Of a stretch of DNA of 64,000 nucleotides, positions 7,454 to 15,708 are shown piece by piece. The stretch covers positions 434,001 to 498,000 of the forward strand of contig NZ_JBJJBQ010000001.1 in assembly GCF_045446075.1 (NCBI RefSeq), read 5' to 3'. Below the pieces are notes generated by a model that made no database searches, was not told where the DNA came from, and saw nothing but the letters and a program-made list of their open reading frames with translations. Source of the stretch: Flavisericum labens (GTDB taxonomy: Bacteria; Bacteroidota; Bacteroidia; Flavobacteriales; Flavobacteriaceae). Position 1 is the stretch's first letter, and every line of letters starts with the position of its first letter. Both the position numbers and the translations under genes were made by a program.

Positions 7454-7924
7454 CTAATAGTTGTACCCCGTAGAAACATAAACCAAAACATCATTAATGC
7501 ATTGGTTTAAGTTCTGCTTAATTTCTTTAGTCCAAAATCTGAAAACCGTAAAACCCATATCAGCCAGTTGCTGATTTACTTCTTTGTCGCGCTGCATATT
7601 GCGCTCTATTTTTGGTATCCAAAACAGGCGGTTACTTTTAATGGTCTTTTTGCGTTCGTTCCAATTATAGCCATGCCAAAACTCACCATCAATAAATATG
7701 GCCAATTTATATTTTTTAATTGACACATCGGGTTTGCCAGGCAAAGTTTTGGTGTCCACACGGTACCGAACACCGTGAGCCCAAAGTGCACGACGGAATA
7801 TAAGTTCTGGTTTAGTGTTTTTTCCACGTATTTTACTCATTATTTTAGAGCGCTTTTTGGTCGTGTAAAAACCAGAGGCTTCATTAAATCTTGGGACTTT
7901 TATTTTATGCTCTTTATAAGCCAT
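7454..7924 (-). CDS. vsr: very-short-patch repair (Vsr) endonuclease, without a neighbouring methylase
   Basis: The 156-residue protein has the Vsr signatures MSKIRGKNTKPE (residues 29-40), LPGKPDV with the metal-binding Asp (about 66) and FIDGEFWHG (78-85). Vsr nicks DNA next to T:G mismatches that arise from deamination of 5-methylcytosine, and is normally encoded beside a cytosine-C5 methyltransferase. No methyltransferase or restriction gene lies within this window, so this copy is an orphan. It could act on a methylase elsewhere, or be a remnant of a lost restriction-modification locus. The frame is intact. Confidence 0.9.
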   Translation of the reverse strand: MAYKEHKIKVPRFNEASGFYTTKKRSKIMSKIRGKNTKPELIFRRALWAHGVRYRVDTKTLPGKPDVSIKKYKLAIFIDGEFWHGYNWNERKKTIKSNRLFWIPKIERNMQRDKEVNQQLADMGFTVFRFWTKEIKQNLNQCINDVLVYVSTGYNY

Positions 7925-7956
7925 AGCACATTGAAGATAAAGAATTTAAATCAATT

Positions 7957-7984
7957 AAAAAACCCTCACATTTCTGCAAGGGTT
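7957..7984 (-). terminator. terminator of ahcY
   Basis: The arms AACCCT (7961-7966) and AGGGTT (7979-7984) flank a 12-base loop. Read on the minus strand the hairpin ends in six T. Confidence 0.7.
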
Positions 7985-8009
7985 CTAAATATTTAAAATC
8001 TAAGTTTAT

Positions 8010-9326
8010 CTAGTAGCGGTAGTATTCTGGCTTATAAGGACCGTCAATCTTTACACCAATATATTCAGCCTGGTCTTGCTTTAATTCCGTTAACTCCACA
8101 CCAATTTTTTCCAAGTGCAATTTGGCTACTTTTTCGTCCAATTGTTTAGGTAGCATATATACTTTGTTTTCGTATTTATCGCTGTTTTTCCAAAGTTCAA
8201 TTTGAGCCAAAGTTTGGTTGGTAAACGAGTTGCTCATTACAAAACTTGGGTGACCCGTAGCGCATCCTAAATTTACCAAACGGCCTTGGGCTAAAATAAT
8301 AACATCTTTCCCGTTAACGGTATATTTATCAACTTGTGGTTTGATAACATTCTTGGTGTTTCCATAGTTTTTGTTCAACCACGCCATATCAATTTCATTA
8401 TCAAAATGCCCAATGTTACACACTATGGTTTTGTCTTTCATAGCTTCAAAATGTTCACCACGAACAATATCTTTATTTCCAGTAGTTGTAATTACAATAT
8501 CTGCTTTGCCAATTACGTTTTCCAATTTTTTTACTTCAAAACCATCCATAGCAGCTTGTAATGCACAAATTGGGTCAATTTCGGTAACGGTTACAATACT
8601 CCCCGCACCCTTAAATGAAGCGGCAGTTCCTTTACCCACATCACCATAACCACAAACCACTACACGTTTTCCTGCTAACATCACATCTGTAGCACGACGG
8701 ATAGCATCAACAGCACTTTCGCGACAACCATATTTATTATCGAATTTAGATTTGGTAACCGAATCATTTACATTAATAGCCGGCATGGGCAATGTGCCTT
8801 TTTGCATACGCTCGTACAAACGGTGAACACCAGTTGTGGTTTCTTCACTCAATCCTTTTATGCCAGAAACCAATTCAGGGTATTTGTCTAGAACCATGTT
8901 GGTCAAATCACCGCCGTCATCAAGAATCATGTTTAGCGGTTTTCTGTCTTCACCAAAAAATAAGGTTTGCTCGATGCACCAATCAAATTCTTCTTCGGTC
9001 ATATCTTTCCAAGCGTAAACGGCAGTTCCTGCGTCAGCAATGGCAGCAGCGGCTTGGTCTTGAGTTGAAAAAATATTACAAGAGCTCCAAGTCACTTCAG
9101 CTCCTAAAGCTTGTAAAGTTTCAATTAAAACCGCTGTTTGTATAGTCATATGCAAACATCCTGCAATACGTGCACCCTTTAATGGTTGCTCATTCTTATA
9201 CTCCTCGCGCAAGCTCATTAAGCCAGGCATTTCTGCTTCTGCCAATTCTATTTCTTTTCTTCCCCAATCTGCAAGCGAAATGTCTTTTACTTTATTGGCT
9301 ACATAAGGAATTGTTTTCGTACTCAT
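8010..9326 (-). CDS. ahcY: S-adenosylhomocysteine hydrolase
   Basis: The enzyme splits S-adenosylhomocysteine to adenosine and homocysteine, which removes the product inhibitor of methyltransferases. The sequence contains the NAD-binding loop GYGDVGKGTAASFKGAG and the conserved C-terminal end GPYKPEYYRY. I place the start at ATG 9326 (438 residues, beginning MSTKTIPYV), since the 12 residues from the upstream ATG at 9362 are Lys-rich and not a family feature. A -7 element at 9426 gives a leader of about 90 bases. I saw no recognisable SAH riboswitch in that leader. Confidence 0.95.
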   Translation of the reverse strand: MSTKTIPYVANKVKDISLADWGRKEIELAEAEMPGLMSLREEYKNEQPLKGARIAGCLHMTIQTAVLIETLQALGAEVTWSSCNIFSTQDQAAAAIADAGTAVYAWKDMTEEEFDWCIEQTLFFGEDRKPLNMILDDGGDLTNMVLDKYPELVSGIKGLSEETTTGVHRLYERMQKGTLPMPAINVNDSVTKSKFDNKYGCRESAVDAIRRATDVMLAGKRVVVCGYGDVGKGTAASFKGAGSIVTVTEIDPICALQAAMDGFEVKKLENVIGKADIVITTTGNKDIVRGEHFEAMKDKTIVCNIGHFDNEIDMAWLNKNYGNTKNVIKPQVDKYTVNGKDVIILAQGRLVNLGCATGHPSFVMSNSFTNQTLAQIELWKNSDKYENKVYMLPKQLDEKVAKLHLEKIGVELTELKQDQAEYIGVKIDGPYKPEYYRY

Positions 9327-9425
9327 AGTCTTTTTTCTTTTGTTTTTAAACTCCCACTTCATTGCTAATAGCTTTTAAAATACTTAAATTCGCTAATAAA
9401 AAAGTTTGAGCTGTATTAGGCGGTG

Positions 9426-9456
9426 CAAAGATAATCAATAACTTTCAGAATACTAA
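9426..9456 (-). promoter_or_regulatory. probable ahcY promoter
   Basis: Minus-strand TATCTTTG (9426-9433) matches TAnnTTTG. TTTA lies 19 bases upstream (9453-9456). It overlaps the start of the divergent phosphopantetheinyl transferase gene. Confidence 0.55.
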
Positions 9457-10083
9457 ATGCCACTTTATAAAACCATTAGGCCAAACTTACAAACTAGTGT
9501 TAAAATCTGGAAGATAACCGAATCTTTTGATGATTTGATGAAGTCGGTAAATTTAAAAACTGAGAGTTTAAATCGTGTTTTGGGTATGAAGAGCGAAATG
9601 CATCAACGTGGTTTTTTAAGTGTACGCCGGTTGTTACAGGAGTTTGGATATGCTGATTCGGATTTGTTTTATGATGAAAACGGAAAACCACATTTAAAGG
9701 ATGGTAAGCAAATATCGATAACCCATTCATTTAATTTTTCAGCTATTATAGTCAGTGAATCAATAATTGGAATTGATATTGAAAAGCAAAGGGATAAAAT
9801 CCAGATAATTGCCAGTAAGTTTGTTGATTATGAAAATGATTATCTTGATGAAAAGAATGGTGATTATATAGAAAAACTCACTGTTATTTGGTGTGTGAAA
9901 GAATCGTTGTATAAGTTGTTTGCTACGCCAGGATTAAGTTTTAAGGAACACTGTTTGGTTATCCCAGTTTCAGATGATGAAAATGAAACGGTTGCTTGGA
10001 TCGATTATGAAAACAAAAAGAGCCGATATAATGTTGAGTTTTTAGAATTTGAAGGGTTTACTTGTGCCTACGCGATTGCATAA
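9457..10083 (+). CDS. 4'-phosphopantetheinyl transferase superfamily protein
   Basis: These enzymes move the phosphopantetheine arm from coenzyme A onto a serine of carrier proteins. The 208-residue length and the motifs ISITHS, IGIDIEK (magnesium-binding Asp) and WCVKESLYK match the family. It might serve fatty-acid synthesis (an AcpS-like role) or a specialised carrier. No polyketide or peptide synthetase gene lies here. The stop codon abuts the start of the next gene, so the pair is almost certainly co-transcribed. It is divergent from ahcY. Confidence 0.85.
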   Translation: MPLYKTIRPNLQTSVKIWKITESFDDLMKSVNLKTESLNRVLGMKSEMHQRGFLSVRRLLQEFGYADSDLFYDENGKPHLKDGKQISITHSFNFSAIIVSESIIGIDIEKQRDKIQIIASKFVDYENDYLDEKNGDYIEKLTVIWCVKESLYKLFATPGLSFKEHCLVIPVSDDENETVAWIDYENKKSRYNVEFLEFEGFTCAYAIA

Positions 10084-10806
10084 ATGAAAGCGGTTTACAA
10101 CAATATATTGAGAGCTGTTTCAAAAGGGAAAAAACTGTTAGCCGTTTTGATAGATCCTGATAAGTTTAAACTTTCAAATATCAAGGGCTTTATTGAAAAA
10201 GTAAACCAATCTACAGCAACACACATTTTTGTTGGAGGAAGTACGGTTGATGATAATGCCACCGACCATTTAGTTGCTGAAATAAGAGTACATACAAAAT
10301 TACCGGTAATTTTATTCCCTGGAGATGTATCGCAAATTACCGAGAAAGCAGACGGACTGTTGTTTTTGAGCTTAATCTCGGGTAGAAACCCTGATTATTT
10401 AATAGAAAAGCAAGTTAAAGCGGTTTCTAAACTACGCCATATAGAACTTGAAGTGATTCCAACGGGGTATATTTTAATTGAAAATGGTAAAGAAACGGCT
10501 GTACAACGTGTCACTGATACCTTACCCGTTCCGAGGAATCACGTTCAAAAAATTGTTGATACCGCAAAAGCGGGAGAATTACTTGGAATGAGACTCATTT
10601 ATCTAGAAGCGGGCAGCGGTGCATTGCACCCAATAACTTCTGAGATAATTAATCTAGTTAAAAAGGAACTGCAAATTCCGTTAATCGTTGGTGGTGGAAT
10701 TAGAAGTAAAAAGTATTTGGATGCTGCTTATAAAGCTGGAGCTGATTTGGTGGTTATTGGTAATGCTTTTGAGAACGACGAATCTTTTTTTGAGGAATTA
10801 ACCTGA
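10084..10806 (+). CDS. geranylgeranylglyceryl / heptaprenylglyceryl phosphate synthase family protein
   Basis: The 240-residue TIM-barrel protein matches the GGGPS/PcrB family, which joins a polyprenyl chain to sn-glycerol-1-phosphate, the first ether bond of archaeal lipids. Visible motifs are AVLIDPDKF at the N terminus, HIFVGGSTVDDN, LYLEAGSG-like (here IYLEAGSGA) and VGGGIRS for phosphate binding. Bacteroidota carry their own branch of this family, and the lipid it makes in them is not well defined. The ATG follows the TAA of the PPTase gene with no gap. Confidence 0.88.
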   Translation: MKAVYNNILRAVSKGKKLLAVLIDPDKFKLSNIKGFIEKVNQSTATHIFVGGSTVDDNATDHLVAEIRVHTKLPVILFPGDVSQITEKADGLLFLSLISGRNPDYLIEKQVKAVSKLRHIELEVIPTGYILIENGKETAVQRVTDTLPVPRNHVQKIVDTAKAGELLGMRLIYLEAGSGALHPITSEIINLVKKELQIPLIVGGGIRSKKYLDAAYKAGADLVVIGNAFENDESFFEELT

Positions 10807-10810
10807 AATT

Positions 10811-13651
10811 TTAAGGTTTTCCCGCTACATATGAGTTCCAAACTTCACGTTCCTTTTTCTCGAACAATTCGTTTATTACACTTAAATCAACTTCTTTTTT
10901 AGGTTTAAAACTATCAGAGTTCATATAGCCCAAAATACTTTTATACAGTTGCTTTGAAACCAAATTAACTTCATTTTTATCCAAATCAATGCTGCAGACC
11001 ATAAGGTTGCCGCCATCAACTTTTGCTTCAAAAAGCATAGCTAACCTTCGGTTTAAAAACCAGGTATCGATGGGCTGTACAATTGGCTTGAAGTCAGGCG
11101 GGAAAAATTCTAGATTCATTATTTGCTGTCTGTTGGCTATTTCCCACCATTGTAAATCGCTGTAATAATCTGTTGGAAAATCATTAAAAACAGGATGCTC
11201 ATTTTTAATTAAAATTCCAGTGGTATGCGGTGGACGCATTTTAAACCATGAAGTATTCCAAAACACCGTTGTTTGGTACTGTATTATGTCTTTGCCGTTT
11301 TCAACTTTTCCGGCGGCTAAAAGTAAAACCTTGCCACCTTTATTTAAGATTAGTTTGGCTTTTTCATCTAAAGTTTTGCAAATGTGAATGTTTGAAGTTT
11401 TAGTTTTTTCTAGTGAATTTGGATAAACCCAAATATTCCACTGGTTTTTGTAATCTCCAACCTGAACTTTTAAGATGAATTTCGAGGCTTTTTTTACAAA
11501 ACCAAGCGGCAAATCAATGGTCCCTAATTCGTTTCCTTTTCCTATTGGTATAGCATTACTTTTTAAATATCCAGATTGAACAGTTGTATTGCTGTCATCA
11601 AGTAATTTCCATTTCGGTCTTGGGCTTTCTAAAATACCACCGCTAAAATTAGCAACCTCCACTTTTGCCGTTAAATTTTCGGTGTTCGAAAAGGTGTATT
11701 TGGGCAACCTTACCAGAGGTACAACGGCATTACAGAAACTACTGAATTCATCTGCTGAAACATAGCCCTTTTCATCCCAAAAGGCATCTAAAACACCAAC
11801 TAGTGCCGTCCCTTGGCCAGAAAAATCGTTTAGACTAAGCAACTGAAAACCAGCTAAATTTGGTGTTCTCAATGTCGCTTCAATTTCTTGCTTATAACAA
11901 GAGGCTTGCAATTTGCCCGAAGCCATTAAAAAATCGTGCGCTTGATTGCCCATGTGATGGTCTGCTAAATCTTCCTGAAACAATTCGAAGTTTTTAGCTT
12001 TTAACGGACCAGTGTATTTTTTTATTTCATTAAAATTAGGGTAAGCACACCATTGTCCCATTTCAAAAGTAACGTAAGGGCGGTTTTGGCTTTCGGTTTT
12101 GTCTCTATAATCGAAAATACTTTGAGGTTGTTCATTTTTCCAGTTTAGACCACGAGGAGCGGCGCGCACAAGAAAATCGCTATTTTCTATAATAGCCCAA
12201 CTCTTTCCTGTTGAAGCTCCTGTAAATACACGTTGTGGGTCGTATTTTTTAAAATGTTCAACCCAATTTTCAAGATATGGTACGTAGTTTCCCGAAGGCT
12301 CGTTTCCGTAAGCCATCATACAAAAAGAAGGGTGGTTACCATAGGTGTCAATTATGCGTTTTGTTTCCTCCATTAAATATTTGTCTATTGGTTTTCCTCT
12401 GCCTAAGCTAGTGGAATATTTTGCCCAACTTGGACCTTCTATCTGCAGGTAAAAACCAGCTTTATCGGCAGCTATAAAAGCGGCTTCTGGTGGGCAATAG
12501 GAATGGAAACGTAGGTGGTTTAAACCAAACGACTTGCAGATGTGGTATATCCGTTCCCAAGAGGCCTCATCGGTTGGTGGATAACCTGTTAAAGGGAAAA
12601 CACTACATTCGGTTGTACCACGTAATGAAATAAACGTATCGTTTATTTTAAATTGTGTGCCTGTGATTGTAAACTCGCGCATACCGAACACTTCTTTTTT
12701 AGTGTCGATTGTATTGTTTCCTTTCCTTAAGTCGACTTCTAATTGATAAATTTTAGGGTTGAACTCACTCCACATTTTAAAATTGTCACCCATCGGAACG
12801 CTTGCTAATAATTCATTTGAAGCGTTATCAAATTCAAAATTGAGAACATCAAAGCTTTGCTGGTGGTTGAGACCTTTTATTTTGATGTCTGCTGATAGGT
12901 TTTCGGCCGGTTTATCTAAAACAATTCTAGCTTCAACAGATTTATCTGAAATATTTGGTGTTAATTTTACTAATTCAATGCAATTCCAGTTCTTAACAGA
13001 AAGTTTTATGCCACCAACAATACCATTCCAGTTGCCCTGTGTGTGGTCTGAAATACTGTGCGAATTAATACCAACATCTAAATTGCGAATGGCATTATCT
13101 ATCCGAATGGTTAATGTATGTTTACCAGTAGTTATTGCTTTGTTTGTGGCAAATTTATGCGGCACCGACAAGCTGTTATCCGCACCCATATAAATGCTGT
13201 CAAGCCATACTTGCGTTTGCCAATGCGGCCGCTCTAATGTTAGCGAAATGGTTTTGTTGCTCCAGTTTTCAGGAATTTCAACTTCTTTTTGGTACCAAGC
13301 CGCACCTAAATAATGTTTATTGGGAGTTAACCAAAACGGAAATTTTAAACTGTCCTTCTTTCGGTATTTTTTCATGGCAGGATTTAAAAACCATGTGCTA
13401 TCGTAAATACTGCCTGTCCATTCTGTGGTTAAGGTTGGGTTTTCACCAATACCCTTATCACGCAATGCTGTGGGGAGCTCAATATAATCCTTAAATTTTA
13501 GATTGAACCATTTTTCTTTAATGCCAATATTGTATTTGTCAAGTTTGTAAGTCCAATTACCAGCTAAATTTATATGCTCAGGTTGTTGGGAACATTGAAA
13601 AAAAGTAGTCGCAAGAATTAATAAACTCCAAAATTTCATATGTTTCGACAT
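10811..13651 (-). CDS. glycoside hydrolase family 2 lipoprotein
   Basis: The 946-residue protein begins with a lipoprotein signal (TTFFQCS, Cys20). Next come a GH2 sugar-binding jelly roll (about 25-210), an Ig-like domain and a TIM barrel. The barrel has the acid/base Glu in MAYGNEPSG and a likely nucleophile Glu in VTFEMGQW. GH2 enzymes are beta-galactosidases, glucuronidases or mannosidases. The neighbouring rhamnogalacturonan lyases suggest it trims pectin side chains or the unsaturated end, but the exact sugar cannot be read from sequence. It begins 3 bases after the stop of the PL11 gene upstream, so they form one operon. A second ATG at 13639 would also give a good signal sequence. Confidence 0.85.
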   Translation of the reverse strand: MSKHMKFWSLLILATTFFQCSQQPEHINLAGNWTYKLDKYNIGIKEKWFNLKFKDYIELPTALRDKGIGENPTLTTEWTGSIYDSTWFLNPAMKKYRKKDSLKFPFWLTPNKHYLGAAWYQKEVEIPENWSNKTISLTLERPHWQTQVWLDSIYMGADNSLSVPHKFATNKAITTGKHTLTIRIDNAIRNLDVGINSHSISDHTQGNWNGIVGGIKLSVKNWNCIELVKLTPNISDKSVEARIVLDKPAENLSADIKIKGLNHQQSFDVLNFEFDNASNELLASVPMGDNFKMWSEFNPKIYQLEVDLRKGNNTIDTKKEVFGMREFTITGTQFKINDTFISLRGTTECSVFPLTGYPPTDEASWERIYHICKSFGLNHLRFHSYCPPEAAFIAADKAGFYLQIEGPSWAKYSTSLGRGKPIDKYLMEETKRIIDTYGNHPSFCMMAYGNEPSGNYVPYLENWVEHFKKYDPQRVFTGASTGKSWAIIENSDFLVRAAPRGLNWKNEQPQSIFDYRDKTESQNRPYVTFEMGQWCAYPNFNEIKKYTGPLKAKNFELFQEDLADHHMGNQAHDFLMASGKLQASCYKQEIEATLRTPNLAGFQLLSLNDFSGQGTALVGVLDAFWDEKGYVSADEFSSFCNAVVPLVRLPKYTFSNTENLTAKVEVANFSGGILESPRPKWKLLDDSNTTVQSGYLKSNAIPIGKGNELGTIDLPLGFVKKASKFILKVQVGDYKNQWNIWVYPNSLEKTKTSNIHICKTLDEKAKLILNKGGKVLLLAAGKVENGKDIIQYQTTVFWNTSWFKMRPPHTTGILIKNEHPVFNDFPTDYYSDLQWWEIANRQQIMNLEFFPPDFKPIVQPIDTWFLNRRLAMLFEAKVDGGNLMVCSIDLDKNEVNLVSKQLYKSILGYMNSDSFKPKKEVDLSVINELFEKKEREVWNSYVAGKP

Positions 13652-13654
13652 GGT

Positions 13655-15520
13655 TTAGTGCTTTTTTGTCAAATAAATCTTAGGAGCTTTCGGTTTTTTC
13701 ATTCCAACACCCAAATAAAACCCTGTATGAGCAGGTTGGTTGTATGCCACGTTTTGCCACGCTATACTCAATCGATAAACAGGGTCGTGCATTAAGGTAA
13801 AAATCCTTTGGTCGGTTGGGTAGGGGGTTGAGAAAATGACCAATTCGGTGCTGTTTTCATTCCTCCAAATCACTTCCTCGCGCCAATCGCCCAGAATATC
13901 AGCAATTAAACAGGGATTCGATTTGGTCCAATTGTTACTTCTTAAGCGCATACCGTCGTAGTTATATGCTTTTAGTAGCATGCTTGTACTTTGGGTATTG
14001 GCATCCCATTTTGTAATAACTGTTTTGTCAACTATTTCGCGAAGTAAATCGCCATCCCACCATGCAAACATATTAAAACTACCGCCTCGTCTTCCTGCCG
14101 TTGGGTATGTATTTGATATGACTTTGCCTTTAACGTTATGTATTCCTGAACCATTAACTGCCCAACTTTCAGCACCTAGGTGATTGGGGTCAATATCAGC
14201 CGTTACCCCACGCCCAATATCACCTTTGCCATTAACACTCCATATAATGTTGCCCTTTTTAGTTTCTCTAAAATCAATTGCGGGAATGGTTGTTCCGTTA
14301 GCCACTTCATGAGGCATAAAGAATTCCAAACCTTTACGGGAAGGGTCAAAATCGCCTAAATGGCTGGCATCTCCATGTCCAAGCCCCGTTGAATAAAGCC
14401 CAGTTCCGTTGTCATCAATGGCGCATGATCCAAATTGTATTTCGTCTTTGCCATCTCCGTCTAAATCGCCCACTGCAATATTATGGTTGCCTTGACCGTA
14501 ATAGGCTTCATTTCCCTTTTTGTCACTGTCAAAAACCCAACGATTGGTTAGCTTTCCATCTCTATAATCATAGGCAGCTAAAACGGTGCGCGTATAGTAG
14601 CCCCTAGAAAAAACTAAACTTGGACGTTTCCCATCCAAATAAGCAACGCAAGCCAAAAACCTGTCAACACGATTTCCATATTTATCCCCCCAATCGGAAA
14701 CGTTTCCTCTTTCAGGAATATAATTTGTTGTCGCTAAAAATTGTCCTGTTTCTCCTGAAAAGACACTTAAAAATTCTGGTCCATTTAAAACATACCCTCT
14801 TTTATTTCTATAATCGGCACTATCATCGCCTAAAAAGGTTCCTACACCATCAGTTGTTCCATCGGCAGTTTTGCATGCTAATTCTGCCTTACCATCACCA
14901 TCAAGGTCGTAAACCATAAACTGGGTGTAGTGGGCACCAGAACGGATGTTTCTCCCTAAATTGATATTCCAAAGTACGGTACCATCAAGTTCTAGACCTT
15001 GCAAAATAGTATTGCCTGTATACCCGTGATGAGCGTTGTCGTGTGCGTTTGACGGTTGCCACTTCAAGACCAATTCGTATTGTCCATCGCCATCTAAATC
15101 ACCAACAGACGCATCATTAGCTCTATAAGTATAATTTCTTCCGTCTGGACTTGTACCTCCAAGTGGAGGCGAAATCGGGATTTTGTTGTAGATATTATTC
15201 CAGACTTTTACAGGTTTACTTGCTTTTTGTTCTTTTCCTTTAATAATTGCCGAAACACTATATGCGGAATTTTTATCTGTTTCGTCAACAAAATTGCTGG
15301 CGCCTGAAATAGGTTTGTTGTTTAATTTAATCTTTCCTCTATAAATATTGTAAGAAACATTTTCAAACTCTGGACCAAGTATGCGCCAACTTATCAAAAC
15401 TTCATTTGGAGTTGTTCGAATTGCCAAAACGCCTCGATCTAAATTTTCCATTTGTCTTTGAGCCAAAGCAAATAATGAAAAACTGCAAGCAATAAACAAT
15501 AATAGTTTTTTTGTAAACAA
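13655..15520 (-). CDS. family 11 polysaccharide lyase (rhamnogalacturonan lyase), no T9SS tail
   Basis: PL11 enzymes cut the rhamnogalacturonan-I backbone of pectin by beta-elimination. The 621-residue protein has a signal peptide ending near FALAQ, then RQMENLDRGVLAIR, and the beta-propeller with Asp-rich calcium loops (GDLDGDGQYE, YDLDGDGKAE, GDLDGDGKDE). It ends just after the propeller, GVGMKKPKAPKIYLTKKH, with no type IX sorting domain, so it is probably periplasmic. The only start codon available is TTG at 15520. It is closely similar to the next gene upstream, so the pair arose by duplication. Confidence 0.9.
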   Translation of the reverse strand: MFTKKLLLFIACSFSLFALAQRQMENLDRGVLAIRTTPNEVLISWRILGPEFENVSYNIYRGKIKLNNKPISGASNFVDETDKNSAYSVSAIIKGKEQKASKPVKVWNNIYNKIPISPPLGGTSPDGRNYTYRANDASVGDLDGDGQYELVLKWQPSNAHDNAHHGYTGNTILQGLELDGTVLWNINLGRNIRSGAHYTQFMVYDLDGDGKAELACKTADGTTDGVGTFLGDDSADYRNKRGYVLNGPEFLSVFSGETGQFLATTNYIPERGNVSDWGDKYGNRVDRFLACVAYLDGKRPSLVFSRGYYTRTVLAAYDYRDGKLTNRWVFDSDKKGNEAYYGQGNHNIAVGDLDGDGKDEIQFGSCAIDDNGTGLYSTGLGHGDASHLGDFDPSRKGLEFFMPHEVANGTTIPAIDFRETKKGNIIWSVNGKGDIGRGVTADIDPNHLGAESWAVNGSGIHNVKGKVISNTYPTAGRRGGSFNMFAWWDGDLLREIVDKTVITKWDANTQSTSMLLKAYNYDGMRLRSNNWTKSNPCLIADILGDWREEVIWRNENSTELVIFSTPYPTDQRIFTLMHDPVYRLSIAWQNVAYNQPAHTGFYLGVGMKKPKAPKIYLTKKH

Positions 15521-15609
15521 TGAAATTGGATTTTTTCGTTACTTCTTAATTGTTAAAAATGGTGTACATTATTAAGACAGTATAATAGCTTCAAGGTTTA
15601 AATTGAATT

Positions 15610-15642
15610 AAAAACATTAACTAATAAACAAAAAATGTTTTT
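15610..15642 (-). terminator. A+T-rich hairpin between the two PL11 genes
   Basis: The arms 15610-15618 and 15634-15642 pair perfectly (9 base pairs) with T-runs at both ends, 67 bases past the stop of the upstream PL11 gene. The two lyases may therefore be separate transcripts. Confidence 0.5.
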
Positions 15643-15708
15643 GTTAAAATGCTTCGTTCTATTTAGTATTCTTATAAGAAAGAATCCGGTTTATTGCTAA
15701 CTAATTTT

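Noticed and set aside
8792..9145. Plus-strand open frame opposite ahcY
   Set aside because: It is the reverse-frame shadow of ahcY, without any domain signature.
9327..9425. Possible SAH-sensing leader before ahcY
   Set aside because: The 90-base leader is A+T rich and shows no conserved SAH or SAM riboswitch core that I can recognise.
15610..15642. Hairpin as a riboswitch for the PL11 gene
   Set aside because: It is a simple 9-base-pair A+T hairpin past the upstream stop codon and fits a terminator better.
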